DNA of 60,509 bases from Streptococcus suis (GCF_024509555.1 NZ_JAMWEL010000015.1:1-60509), one strand, 5' to 3'. Shown: positions 18,734-27,907, numbered from the stretch's first letter. The notes: generated from the letters alone by a model not told the origin. Program-made: numbers and translations.

Positions 18734-21700
18734 ATGAAAAAAATTATTTGCTTAGCCGGAGACAAAGAATATCTACTCCAATTAACCACCTGTCTCAAAT
18801 CTATTTTTCACTTTAATCGCCAGTGTAGAGTATATATTTTTAACCAGGACATCCCTCAGGAATGGTTTATTTCCATCCGAAAAATAGCATCACAATTTGA
18901 TAGCGAGATTCATGACATCCGCCTGTTTGATAGTGAGTTAACACAAGAATGGCCGACCCATGACCACATCAATCATATGGCTTATGCTCGTTACTTTATC
19001 CCCAAATACATTCCAGAAGACCGGGTACTTTACCTAGACAGCGATACCTTAGTTTGTCAGTCCCTTGACTCTCTCTATTCCTTAGACTTAAAGGGCTACC
19101 CATTGGCTGCCATTTTAGATCCTTCAGGAATTGAGTTTAACTCAGGTGTCCTCGTCATCGATAATAAGAAATGGCGTAAGGAACATATTCTTGACCAACT
19201 TATTCAAACAACTCAGTCAGAACAAGCAAAAAAAGAAGCAGAACCTGATTACCTTTTCAATGGAGATCAGACAGTCTTCAACAAGGTCTTTGCCAATAAC
19301 TGGCTCGAACTTGACAGAAGAGAGAACCTACAAGTCGGTCATGATTTGGTAGCCTTCTATAGCAATTGGAGCAATCATTTTAACCAATCGGAAGCATTTC
19401 CACGAATCATCCACTTTACTACCCGACATAAGCCTTGGAACACCTACAGCTCACACCGCTACCGCGACCTCTGGTGGACATTTGCTATGACGGACTGGTC
19501 TAATTTGGCAGGTATTGAGCTAGAAGATTTCCAACAGCTCCAGACAAATTTCAACGCCTTTACTTTTACTAACTCAGAATCACTTGAACAGATTGAAACG
19601 CTTGTTCAAGCTTGTCCAGATATCACTTTCCACATCGCAGCATATACGAACATGGGGTTGCCTCTACTCAAACTAAATATCTACGATAATGTCCGCCTCT
19701 ATCAGTCTATCGTCGGTCCGATCTTAGATAGACTCATTGAAGATTGCCAGATTTATCTTGATATCAACTATGGCAACAAGCAGCTTGATATTATCCAAAA
19801 AATCAAGGATCGAAATATTCCGATGCTAGCCTTTACAACAACTACTAGCCCTGATTGCCCTGCAACAGTTTATGCGCTAGATCGAGTTGATCAAATGATA
19901 GAGTCCTTGAAGCATCTACAAACCAGTCAAAAAGAGACACCTGTCAAGAAAACGATCGTATTAGCCGCTAATTATGCCTACAATACACAAGTTTTAACCA
20001 CTATTAAATCCATCTGCTACCATAATAGAAACGTAACCTTCTACCTTATCAATAGTGATTTCCCCTCAGAATGGTTTACAGGCTTAAATAAAAAACTAGC
20101 TCCGCTGGATTCCAAAATTATCAATGGTCGTGTCAATAGTCAGATTTTAGAAGGCTACCAAACCAATATTAGCTATACTGTCTTTCTTCGCTATTTTATC
20201 CCACAATTAGTTACAGAGGAGCGGGTACTATATGTGGATTGCGACCTTGTTGTGTCTCAAGACTTAACACCACTTTTTACTATGGATATGCAAGGCTATC
20301 CTCTGGCAGCCGTCAAAGATTTAGGTGGTCAGGTCTATTTCAACGAACACGTCTTTAACTCCGGTGTTCTCCTCATTGATAACAAACAATGGAAAGAAGA
20401 AAACATGACAAAACATTTGATTGAAATGACAAATGAATGGCATGATAAGGTTATACAAGATGATCAAAGCATTCTAAACATGGTTTTCAAAGACCGCTGG
20501 CTAGCCCTTGAGAATACTTATAATTTCGTCACCATACACCAAATGTTTTCAGACTATCCACTCGATTATCCAACCTATCCAGCCATTATCCACTATTTGA
20601 CCGAAAGAAAACCTTGGAGTATCTATACGCAATCCTTGTTTAGAGATTTGTGGTGGTTTTATCATGACTTGGAGTGGACCGACATCCAAAAACAGGATCC
20701 TCTCCCACGTATGGAAAAACTTCAGGTAGAGAAACCTAAACCTACTGCCTTTATCTACACCTACAGCGAAGGGCTAGAAGGAATTGAGTTTCTCTTGGAG
20801 AACCTTCCTCAATGGACCTTTATCATCGCATCACCTGTCATGGTATCCGACCGACTGGCTAGCTTATTGCGTTATGATAACCTGGTCCTTGCTTCCAATC
20901 TGATTGGTCTAAGCTGTGTAGTTGACGACTTAGTTCAACAATCAAGTGTCTTACTAGACATCAATTACGATGGAGAAGTTGAAAGTATAATTGAACGATT
21001 CAATGCCCTTAATAAGCCAGTCTACTCCTTGCCACAAACCCAACATGGACAACAAGGACAGGTCACTTTCAGCCAGGTGCAAGAAATGGCACTAGCATTA
21101 GAAAGATTAGCCACTAAAGAATATGGGGAAACTACCACTAATCATCCAACAGTCTTGGGGATTTCTGAAACCATTGACTATCTCTTAAGACACCAATCTT
21201 CCCTTGCTCGATTCGGTGACGGTGAAATGGATATCATTGCCGGCAATAGCATCCCCTATCAAGACTACCACCCTCAGCTTGCAGAAGAATTAAAACATAT
21301 TCTTTCCCTGGATAGTCAACCGAATTTTATGGTCTGTCTTTCAGACGTTTTTGACCATCTTGAACGCTACAATCAAGCTGCTCGCGATTTTTGGACAGGC
21401 CATCTAGACTATTATAAATCCTACTACCAAGATATCTGCCAAGCCGATTGGTATGGCTCTACCTTTATTTCAAGACCCTATATGGATTTGATTGATAAGG
21501 AACCTTCCAGTCATTATTTCACGCAGTTGAAAAAAATCTGGCAAGATAAGGATATTCTCATCGTTGAGGGAGAATTTTCTCGCTCCGGTGTTGGAAACGA
21601 CCTCTTCCAAGAAGCAACTTCTATCCAACGCATCATATGCCCTTCTCGCAATGCCTATGAGCACTTGGAAGCGATCAAACAAGCCATAAGAGAACATGGA

Positions 21701-21952
21701 AAAGACAAACTCATCCTCGTCATGTTAGGTCCAACAGCAAAAGTGTTGGCCTATCAGTTGTCACAAGAAGGCTATCAGATCATTGATATCGGTCATATTG
21801 ATTCAGAATACGAATGGTATAAGTTACAGGCTACTGAAAAAATAAAATTCAGTCATAAACATACCGCAGAGCATAATTTTGACCAAGATATCTTGTCAAT
21901 TGAAGATACATCTTATACTTCACAAATTATCTTAAAAATATCCGAAAGGTAA
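18734..21952 (+). CDS. Multidomain glycosyltransferase: GT8 - GtfB-like module - GT8 - GtfB-like module - DUF1792 (GT-D)
   Basis: 1072 residues with at least five units. GT8 domain 1 (about 1-280) has LYLDSDTLV near 100, FNSGVL and HFTTRHKPW. A GtfB-like module (about 285-390) has YLDINYGNK near 341. GT8 domain 2 (about 405-670) has YVDCDLVV near 500, FNSGVLLID and HYLTERKPW. A second GtfB-like module (about 675-790) is marked by LLDINYDGE near 740. The C-terminal DUF1792 (about 805-1060) has RFGDGEMD near 825, the site of the GT-D fold described for streptococcal SRR glycosylation (dGT1, GlyD). Each active domain probably adds a hexose onto the core GlcNAc-hexose of the adhesin. It is first gene of the divergent operon, five bases before the next. 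Sugar identity cannot be read from sequence. Confidence 0.88.
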   Translation: MKKIICLAGDKEYLLQLTTCLKSIFHFNRQCRVYIFNQDIPQEWFISIRKIASQFDSEIHDIRLFDSELTQEWPTHDHINHMAYARYFIPKYIPEDRVLYLDSDTLVCQSLDSLYSLDLKGYPLAAILDPSGIEFNSGVLVIDNKKWRKEHILDQLIQTTQSEQAKKEAEPDYLFNGDQTVFNKVFANNWLELDRRENLQVGHDLVAFYSNWSNHFNQSEAFPRIIHFTTRHKPWNTYSSHRYRDLWWTFAMTDWSNLAGIELEDFQQLQTNFNAFTFTNSESLEQIETLVQACPDITFHIAAYTNMGLPLLKLNIYDNVRLYQSIVGPILDRLIEDCQIYLDINYGNKQLDIIQKIKDRNIPMLAFTTTTSPDCPATVYALDRVDQMIESLKHLQTSQKETPVKKTIVLAANYAYNTQVLTTIKSICYHNRNVTFYLINSDFPSEWFTGLNKKLAPLDSKIINGRVNSQILEGYQTNISYTVFLRYFIPQLVTEERVLYVDCDLVVSQDLTPLFTMDMQGYPLAAVKDLGGQVYFNEHVFNSGVLLIDNKQWKEENMTKHLIEMTNEWHDKVIQDDQSILNMVFKDRWLALENTYNFVTIHQMFSDYPLDYPTYPAIIHYLTERKPWSIYTQSLFRDLWWFYHDLEWTDIQKQDPLPRMEKLQVEKPKPTAFIYTYSEGLEGIEFLLENLPQWTFIIASPVMVSDRLASLLRYDNLVLASNLIGLSCVVDDLVQQSSVLLDINYDGEVESIIERFNALNKPVYSLPQTQHGQQGQVTFSQVQEMALALERLATKEYGETTTNHPTVLGISETIDYLLRHQSSLARFGDGEMDIIAGNSIPYQDYHPQLAEELKHILSLDSQPNFMVCLSDVFDHLERYNQAARDFWTGHLDYYKSYYQDICQADWYGSTFISRPYMDLIDKEPSSHYFTQLKKIWQDKDILIVEGEFSRSGVGNDLFQEATSIQRIICPSRNAYEHLEAIKQAIREHGKDKLILVMLGPTAKVLAYQLSQEGYQIIDIGHIDSEYEWYKLQATEKIKFSHKHTAEHNFDQDILSIEDTSYTSQIILKISER

Positions 21953-21957
21953 ATCCT

Positions 21958-24279
21958 ATGCACAATTCTAGCCCAATACATATCGCTTTTTCTGTTGCTG
22001 GAAAATATGCGGATTACGTAGGAACAGCCATCTATTCAATCCTAAAACACAATACAGAAAGCTCTATCAAGATTTACATACTGCATCAAGAAATAGAAGC
22101 AGAATATAAGCGTAATCTTGAGCAACTGATGACTCACTTCCAAAACACAACCATTCAATTTGTAAAAATAGAAAATCAGTACCTCGAAAAAATCAAACCG
22201 GCAAAAGATGGGCTACATATTTCAACCTACTATCGTTTTTTATTAGCAGAATTATTGCCAGATGTCAATAAGATCTTATATCTTGATGTGGATGTTTTGA
22301 TACGTGGGGAAATTCGTACACTTTGGAATACAGATCTATCAACTGCTTCATTAGGCGTTTCAAGAGAAATTGATATCTATGCGGGTTGCCCAGAGCATGT
22401 CCATTCGATTGGACTTGAGGATCATCATAATTATTTCAATGCGGGGGTCCTTCTATTTAACTTACAAAAACTACGTTCAGAACAACTAGACAAACTGCTC
22501 TTAGAAACAGCAGTCTCCAAAAGTCCAGAACTTCGTTTCGGCGACCAAGACATACTCAATATGATTTTTAAAGACGATTGTGTACTATTCAGCTATGTTT
22601 ACAATTTTACAAACTGGCGTCTTATGTGGCCTGAAATCAATGAACAAGATGGCATTATTCTTCATTTTTCTGGTTCTGGAAAGACCAAACCTTGGAATAA
22701 CAAACATCAGACATTCGACTATCTCTCCCCCTACATTGATGAATACCGCCGCTACCGTATGGAATATTATGATTTAATTTCCTCCCATCAGCCAAAAGTC
22801 GCCGTTGTCCTAGATATCCATGATCAAGACCAACATATTAAAGAATGCATTGATAGTATTATCCGCCAATCTTACTTCAATATAGAAGTCATCCTTACAC
22901 TTGATGCCCCTACACTTGCTTGCTTACAAATTGCCAGGGACTATGAAAAAAATGACGGGCGTATCCGACTGTTAACCCCCTCAAACGAAACTCGGACTAA
23001 AAGATACCAATCAATAGTGCAAGAGACGACCGCAACTTATATTCTTTTCATCCGTGAAGTCGATCTCATTGAGGAAGATTATATCAAACGACTGGTAGAA
23101 AAAGCTGAGTTGGAAAAAGCAGATATCACCTTGGCCAACTACTTTATCTTCAATTCCAACGACGGTGTTTTTTACTTCCACCATCCACTTCAGCCTGAGG
23201 GAATCATCAAACATGAAACATTACAGAGTTTGGATCATAAACAAGAAATGTATATTGAACACCTATGGGGAAAACTATTTACTACAGATCATTTCTCTAA
23301 AACAATCCATACTTATACTGGCAACTTGTTGCTGTCTGATGCATACTCTTCACCTTCCATCTACTATCTATCTTCGGCAGAATATATGTATCGAGAACAG
23401 GCGCCTGAACTTGTGAGTGCCATTGTTACTGCCTACAATGTCGCTCCCTATATTGAGGAATGTATTCAAAGTATCTTGAACCAAACATATCAACATCTGG
23501 AAGTTATTATTGTAAACGATGGTTCAACAGATAGGACAGCAGAAATCTGTGATGAACTAGCAAGACAAGATAACCGTATCAAGGTCATTCACAAGGAGAA
23601 CGGGGGTGCATCCGAGGCTAAAAACCTTGGAGTAATGCATGCAAGTGGAGAATACCTCACCTTGATAGATGGTGATGACCTGATAGAGAAGGATCTTATC
23701 GCAACGCTTTATCGACATTGTAAAGAAGAGCAGGCCGATATAGCAATGGGACACTACTTTAGGTACGACGAAAGCGATGGAAAATTTCACGTATTTGATA
23801 TTGACCACCACACCAATTTTGAAGTCGTCAGCCCACAAGAAGCCGTAATCCGACAAACCCATTGGGGAAAATATAATAACTCAAATTATATAGTAACCGT
23901 TTGTAAACTGATTAAGAAATCTTGTTTTCAAAATGTAGTATTCCCTGTCGGGCGAAAATTCGATGACGAGGCTACAACTCACAAACTCTTTTTAAAAGCC
24001 AATAAGATTGTTCAAGTCAATAAAAATTTATACATCTATCGAAAACGAAAAAATAGTATTATGACTTCTGGTTTTAATCTCAGTTGGATAGATGACTTTA
24101 TACCAATCTATGAATCTAAAATAGCAGACTGTCTACTTGCTCAACTCCCTCTCAAAGACATCCGCCAACGTTACCTAAATATATTGTCTGAATATAAACA
24201 TTTAATGGAAATCTATCAATTAACCGACTCCATTCAATACCATACTGTACTGCAAAAAATTGAATTTGCAGAAAAATAA
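21958..24279 (+). CDS. Multidomain glycosyltransferase: GT8 - degenerate GT2 - GT2
   Basis: 773 residues. The GT8 domain (1-270) has DVDVLI (YLDVDVLIRG near 108), FNAGVLLFN near 159, DQDILN and HFSGSGKPW-like HFSGSGKTKPW. A middle GT2-like domain (about 278-470) keeps the scaffold (HIKECIDSIIRQSYFNIEVIL) but has ILFIREVDLIE where active GT2 enzymes have a DDD/DSDD motif, so it is probably inactive. The C-terminal GT2 (about 485-765) is intact, with VTAYNVAPYIEECI, NDGSTDRT near 519 and IDGDDLIEKDL near 571. It likely extends the adhesin glycan in the cytoplasm. AAAGG precedes the ATG; the stop of the preceding gene is five bases upstream. Confidence 0.88.
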   Translation: MHNSSPIHIAFSVAGKYADYVGTAIYSILKHNTESSIKIYILHQEIEAEYKRNLEQLMTHFQNTTIQFVKIENQYLEKIKPAKDGLHISTYYRFLLAELLPDVNKILYLDVDVLIRGEIRTLWNTDLSTASLGVSREIDIYAGCPEHVHSIGLEDHHNYFNAGVLLFNLQKLRSEQLDKLLLETAVSKSPELRFGDQDILNMIFKDDCVLFSYVYNFTNWRLMWPEINEQDGIILHFSGSGKTKPWNNKHQTFDYLSPYIDEYRRYRMEYYDLISSHQPKVAVVLDIHDQDQHIKECIDSIIRQSYFNIEVILTLDAPTLACLQIARDYEKNDGRIRLLTPSNETRTKRYQSIVQETTATYILFIREVDLIEEDYIKRLVEKAELEKADITLANYFIFNSNDGVFYFHHPLQPEGIIKHETLQSLDHKQEMYIEHLWGKLFTTDHFSKTIHTYTGNLLLSDAYSSPSIYYLSSAEYMYREQAPELVSAIVTAYNVAPYIEECIQSILNQTYQHLEVIIVNDGSTDRTAEICDELARQDNRIKVIHKENGGASEAKNLGVMHASGEYLTLIDGDDLIEKDLIATLYRHCKEEQADIAMGHYFRYDESDGKFHVFDIDHHTNFEVVSPQEAVIRQTHWGKYNNSNYIVTVCKLIKKSCFQNVVFPVGRKFDDEATTHKLFLKANKIVQVNKNLYIYRKRKNSIMTSGFNLSWIDDFIPIYESKIADCLLAQLPLKDIRQRYLNILSEYKHLMEIYQLTDSIQYHTVLQKIEFAEK

Positions 24280-24312
24280 TAAAACTTATCCAACAGAAAG
24301 CACTCAATCATC

Positions 24313-25266
24313 ATGACCAAATTTGCCCTATTCGAATACAATACTCAAAATATCGGTGACGAAATCCAGTCACTTGCTGCACTCAAATTTTTACCAAAGG
24401 TTGATTACTTCATTAATAGAGATTATATTAACTATTTTGTACCAGATACAGATGAGGAAATCAAACTTATTATGAATGGCTGGTACACCCACCAACCTCA
24501 CCATTTCCCAATAAAGCAATCACAAATTCATCCCCTACTCATTTCCATGTATATCGTGGATCATGTTAAGCCAATATTTTCTAGCTCGGAAAATATAGAA
24601 TTTTTCAAAAAATACCAACCTGTTGGTGGTCGTAGCAAAGATACTAGTGACTTCTTGGCCTCACTTGGAGTTGACTCCTACTTCTCTGGCTGTTTAACCC
24701 TCACTCTTCAAAAAGAGGAAACTGTAAAAAAACGTGACTATATCTTAGCAGTTGATGTCCCTGATCAAGTCTATCACAAAATCAAGAGCCAAACAGATCG
24801 TCCAGTAATAAGACTTCATCCTTATGTTAACCATAAATTCATGTCAACCAGCAGAAAGATGAAGCTCGCCCAATATTTTTTGTACCTCTATCAGTCCGCT
24901 CATTCAGTAATTACTACGCGACTTCATGCCACCTTACCATGCCTAGCTCTAGAAACCAATGTATTAATGTTAGAAGAACCTGGATTTGATGCGTCACGTT
25001 TTGATAGCCTAAGAGAATTGGCAAATCACATGACCATTCAAGAGTTTTTAGATACTGAATACAACGTCAACAATCCACTACAAAATCCAACCACTTATCT
25101 TTCTCTTCGGGAAGATTTGGAAAACCGTTGTCAGGAATTTACAGGTTTCAAAAGTCAACATGGTTACCTTAATGGACAAACAGTTGAGGAATTTTTGCAC
25201 GACCCAGAATTATTGCAAAATATCGCAACTGGCCTCCATGCAGGTTTTTCACAATTTGGAGTTTAA
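24313..25266 (+). CDS. Polysaccharide pyruvyl transferase family protein
   Basis: 317 residues starting MTKFALFEYNTQNIGDEIQS, with the typical NIGDE entry loop, a central PVGGRSKDTSDFLASLGVD and a C-terminal VITTRLHATLPCLALETNVL, the conserved RLHA block of the PF04230 pyruvyl-transferase family. Members transfer pyruvate as a ketal onto a sugar, usually from phosphoenolpyruvate; some instead act as glycosyltransferases. In this operon the likely substrate is the adhesin glycan, but this is inferred from position only. The ribosome binding site is weak. Downstream lies decayed sequence, so it may mark the end of the original first part of the operon. Confidence 0.75.
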   Translation: MTKFALFEYNTQNIGDEIQSLAALKFLPKVDYFINRDYINYFVPDTDEEIKLIMNGWYTHQPHHFPIKQSQIHPLLISMYIVDHVKPIFSSSENIEFFKKYQPVGGRSKDTSDFLASLGVDSYFSGCLTLTLQKEETVKKRDYILAVDVPDQVYHKIKSQTDRPVIRLHPYVNHKFMSTSRKMKLAQYFLYLYQSAHSVITTRLHATLPCLALETNVLMLEEPGFDASRFDSLRELANHMTIQEFLDTEYNVNNPLQNPTTYLSLREDLENRCQEFTGFKSQHGYLNGQTVEEFLHDPELLQNIATGLHAGFSQFGV

Positions 25267-25500
25267 AAAAGGCAGTTTATCTATCAACTCACCCCATTGA
25301 AGTATGAACCTATGACCACGAGTGAAGTCCTTTTAATCGAGAGATCCTTTTCACTTAATATAGACAGTATAGTTGAAGGAACATTGACTGCATTTGAAAA
25401 AAAGAACTGTTTAGCTGACAAACTCTTCTAGGACAGAATTCTGAATTACGCTTATAGGTTCTAGTTTTGGGAAATGTTTTTTACAAATAGAACACAAGGA
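25267..25500. other. Non-coding or decayed stretch between glycan genes
   Basis: No frame of useful length is open. A short plus-strand frame at 25314-25430 begins MTTSEVLLIERSFSLNID but has no recognisable family. The stretch is probably the 5' part of the decayed gene that follows. Confidence 0.4.
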
Positions 25501-26015
25501 TTTTTATCCATATTAGAGCAATGATGCCGCTTTTGCTGATATCTTAGCCTCTTACTGGGTATCCGTTGCTAGGTTATTGGATTATGTCCCTGGGAATTAG
25601 TATTGTTGCAGTTGAACATAGTTAAAGTTATTTCTTGCCCTATATGGCAGTTAGGTCATATTTGATGACCATAATCCCATCTCCGCCATAGGTTCCTTTC
25701 CAAATTGCTACTCCAACGTCCTTTATCCTAGAAATTGTAGATTTACAGTATGATAAAAACTGTAGCCTCTATCCCAACTACAATCCTTTTAATTTGAAGG
25801 AAATGCTAGAAAACATTGACTTCTACCTCGATATTAATCATGGACCAGAATTGGAAAATATCCTTGCTATCATGAAAGAAAAAAGGGGCCCCATCTTTGC
25901 CTATGAAGAGACTGCTCATAGAAAAGAATGGGCTGATCATCTTTATCCAATAAGCAATCTACCGCACTTCTTAGATGATCTACACTCCATGTTCCCCAAC
26001 CACCATACCAATTAG
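25500..26015 (+). pseudogene. Decayed gene with a GtfB-like YLDIN module at its C-terminus
   Basis: A single frame from about 25500 to the TAG at 26013-26015 is broken by stops at 25545, about 25620 and 25689. After the last stop it reads VPFQIATPTSFILEIVDL, then YLDINHGPELENIL and FAYEETAHRKEW, which aligns with the C-terminal half of GtfB and with the modules in the two neighbouring enzymes. The upstream part of the frame is hydrophobic (LLGYWIMSLGISIVAVEH) and unrecognised. It was presumably another glycan-modifying enzyme carrying the same module. The surviving 3' part could be translated from a TTG at 25794 but has no clear ribosome binding site. It ends 13 bases before gtf3. Confidence 0.7.
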
Positions 26016-26028
26016 GAAAAAGACAGAT

Positions 26029-27033
26029 ATGAAAGTACATATTACCAACCTTTACGGTCAATCAGCACTAAGCGTTGCACTAATGGCCCAAAATATGGTC
26101 TGCAACATTGCTAAACAACTTGACATGAAAGAAATCGGCATCTATTTTTTTAATGCTGACGGAGAAACACCTGACAAGCTCGCTATCCGATTTGACGGTA
26201 TGAATGCCGCAGTTGGCAATGGAGACATAGTAATCTTTCAAGCACCAAGTTGGAATGGCACCCATTTTGACCTTGAATACATCAGACGCCTGAAGATTTA
26301 TACCAACCTCAAAATTATTATTTTCATTCACGATAATCCCGCCCTCATGTTCAGTAGCAATGCCTATCTGATGCCTAAAATTATCGAAATGTACAACCTA
26401 GCTGACCTGATTATTGCTCCGTCACAAGCCATGCTGGATATTCTCTACAAGGAAGGCTTGACTGTGAAAAAGACCCTCATACAAGAAATGTGGGACCACA
26501 CAACTAAAGCTTGGATTAACATTCCTCCATATAGACGAGAGATTAGTTTTGCGGGCAATCCACAACGATTTCCATTTGTCAACGAGTGGAGCCATCCTGT
26601 CCCCCTCAATCTATTCTCAAATGAACACCCCGCCAATCCATATGGTCAAGTTCATTACAAAGGCTGGCACCATGGAGAATACCTCCTTCGAGCACTCAAT
26701 GAAACAGGTGGTTTTGGTCTAGTCTGGGCTCAAGGACTTGATGCTGACTATTATAATATCAACGTTTCTTATAAATTATCCACCTACTTAGCTGCTGGCA
26801 TCCCTGTCATTGTGCCTGAAACCCTGTCCAATGCACATATTATTAAAGATAACCAATTAGGTTTTGTAGTATCTAGCCTTGAGGAAGCCAACCAAGTCGT
26901 TGAGCGTGTGACGGAAGAAGATTATAGAAATCTTGTCACACACGTTCTCAACTATCGAAATCTATTAACCGATGGATACTACTCAAAGAAATTACTTATC
27001 GATGCCGTCCATGCTGTTTTAACCACAAAGTAA
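26029..27033 (+). CDS. gtf3: Gtf3/Nss-type glucosyltransferase of SRR glycoprotein
   Basis: 334 residues from the ATG at 26029 (MKVHITNLYGQSALSVALM), chosen because it matches the conserved N-terminus and has AGGAAAAAG just upstream; an upstream in-frame ATG would add 18 unrelated residues. It is a GT-B enzyme: IIIFIHDN, LIIAPSQAMLDILYKEG, ISFAGNPQRFPFV and VSYKLSTYLAAGIPVIVPE are typical. Gtf3 (also called Nss or GtfC) adds the second sugar, glucose in characterised species, to GlcNAc on the adhesin. It is followed after ten bases by the acyltransferase gene. Confidence 0.9.
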   Translation: MKVHITNLYGQSALSVALMAQNMVCNIAKQLDMKEIGIYFFNADGETPDKLAIRFDGMNAAVGNGDIVIFQAPSWNGTHFDLEYIRRLKIYTNLKIIIFIHDNPALMFSSNAYLMPKIIEMYNLADLIIAPSQAMLDILYKEGLTVKKTLIQEMWDHTTKAWINIPPYRREISFAGNPQRFPFVNEWSHPVPLNLFSNEHPANPYGQVHYKGWHHGEYLLRALNETGGFGLVWAQGLDADYYNINVSYKLSTYLAAGIPVIVPETLSNAHIIKDNQLGFVVSSLEEANQVVERVTEEDYRNLVTHVLNYRNLLTDGYYSKKLLIDAVHAVLTTK

Positions 27034-27043
27034 AGGAAAAACT

Positions 27044-27907
27044 ATGCACCCAAATATTGAACTTGGCCAATTTTCTATCAATGAGATTTCCCCTGGTGCC
27101 CATATTCAAATAGATGGTAGATTAACATTCAGAAACTTTGCGACGGTTGAAGTCGTACCTCAAGCCAATTTGATTGTTGGTAAACGAGTCTTTTTCAATA
27201 GCAATGCCGTTCTTCGCTGCCACCATCGAATTGAGATTGGAGACGATACCATGTTTGGCGACGGTGTAAAACTCTATGACTTCGATCATAAATTTTCTAA
27301 TTACCATATCGAAAAACTAGCCTTCAAGTCTGCTCCGATCAGAATTGGTAAGAATTGTTGGATTGGTGCCAATTCGGTTATTCTCAAAGGCGTGACCATC
27401 GGCGATAACACAATTATTGGTGCTGGTTGCACCATTAGTAAGGATATACCTGCTAATAGTATTGTTACCACCAAGAACCAGTTTACCATTCGCAACCGAA
27501 AGCAATTCCAATACCATGTGACTACCTTCACTGCTTCAGATAGACTTGAACATCTAGCTTACTTGGCAGAAAATCTTCCTCATGTGGCCTTCCATATTGT
27601 TGCCAGTGTCTACATATCCCCTTATTTAGACAGTTTTCGGCAATATCCAAATATCAATATTTATAGTAATATCCATGATAAAGATATTGACCAAAACATT
27701 CTCTCCATGACTGATATATACTTAGATATCAATTATGGTCCTGAAGAAAAATCTGCTGTAGAACAAGCACATCAGCTCGGTATTCCTATTGTCGCTTTTG
27801 ATTCTCTGGCCCATCGACCAGAGTTCACATCAATCTCATTCTCAACTAACCGGCCGGAAGACATGTTAGGGCATATCGATTCCTTTTTTAGAGAGGCGAA
27901 TACCTAA
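27044..27907 (+). CDS. Hexapeptide-repeat O-acyltransferase fused to a GtfB-like module
   Basis: 287 residues. Residues about 15-155 form a left-handed beta-helix acyltransferase: repeated I/V-G-x4 turns, a catalytic-type histidine in LYDFDHKFSN, and the coil RIGKNCWIGANSVILKGV then IGDNTIIGAGC, as in O-acetyltransferases of the maltose/galactoside type. Residues about 160-285 are a copy of the GtfB C-terminal module: LEHLAYLAENLPHVAFHIV, then YLDINYGPEEK near 228 and IPIVAFDSLAHR. The fusion ties acyl transfer (probably acetyl from acetyl-CoA) to the GtfA/GtfB glycosylation system. The likely target is a hydroxyl on the adhesin glycan. The gene follows gtf3 by ten bases and has AAAGGAAAAAC before its ATG. 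It is last in the operon. Confidence 0.85.
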   Translation: MHPNIELGQFSINEISPGAHIQIDGRLTFRNFATVEVVPQANLIVGKRVFFNSNAVLRCHHRIEIGDDTMFGDGVKLYDFDHKFSNYHIEKLAFKSAPIRIGKNCWIGANSVILKGVTIGDNTIIGAGCTISKDIPANSIVTTKNQFTIRNRKQFQYHVTTFTASDRLEHLAYLAENLPHVAFHIVASVYISPYLDSFRQYPNINIYSNIHDKDIDQNILSMTDIYLDINYGPEEKSAVEQAHQLGIPIVAFDSLAHRPEFTSISFSTNRPEDMLGHIDSFFREANT

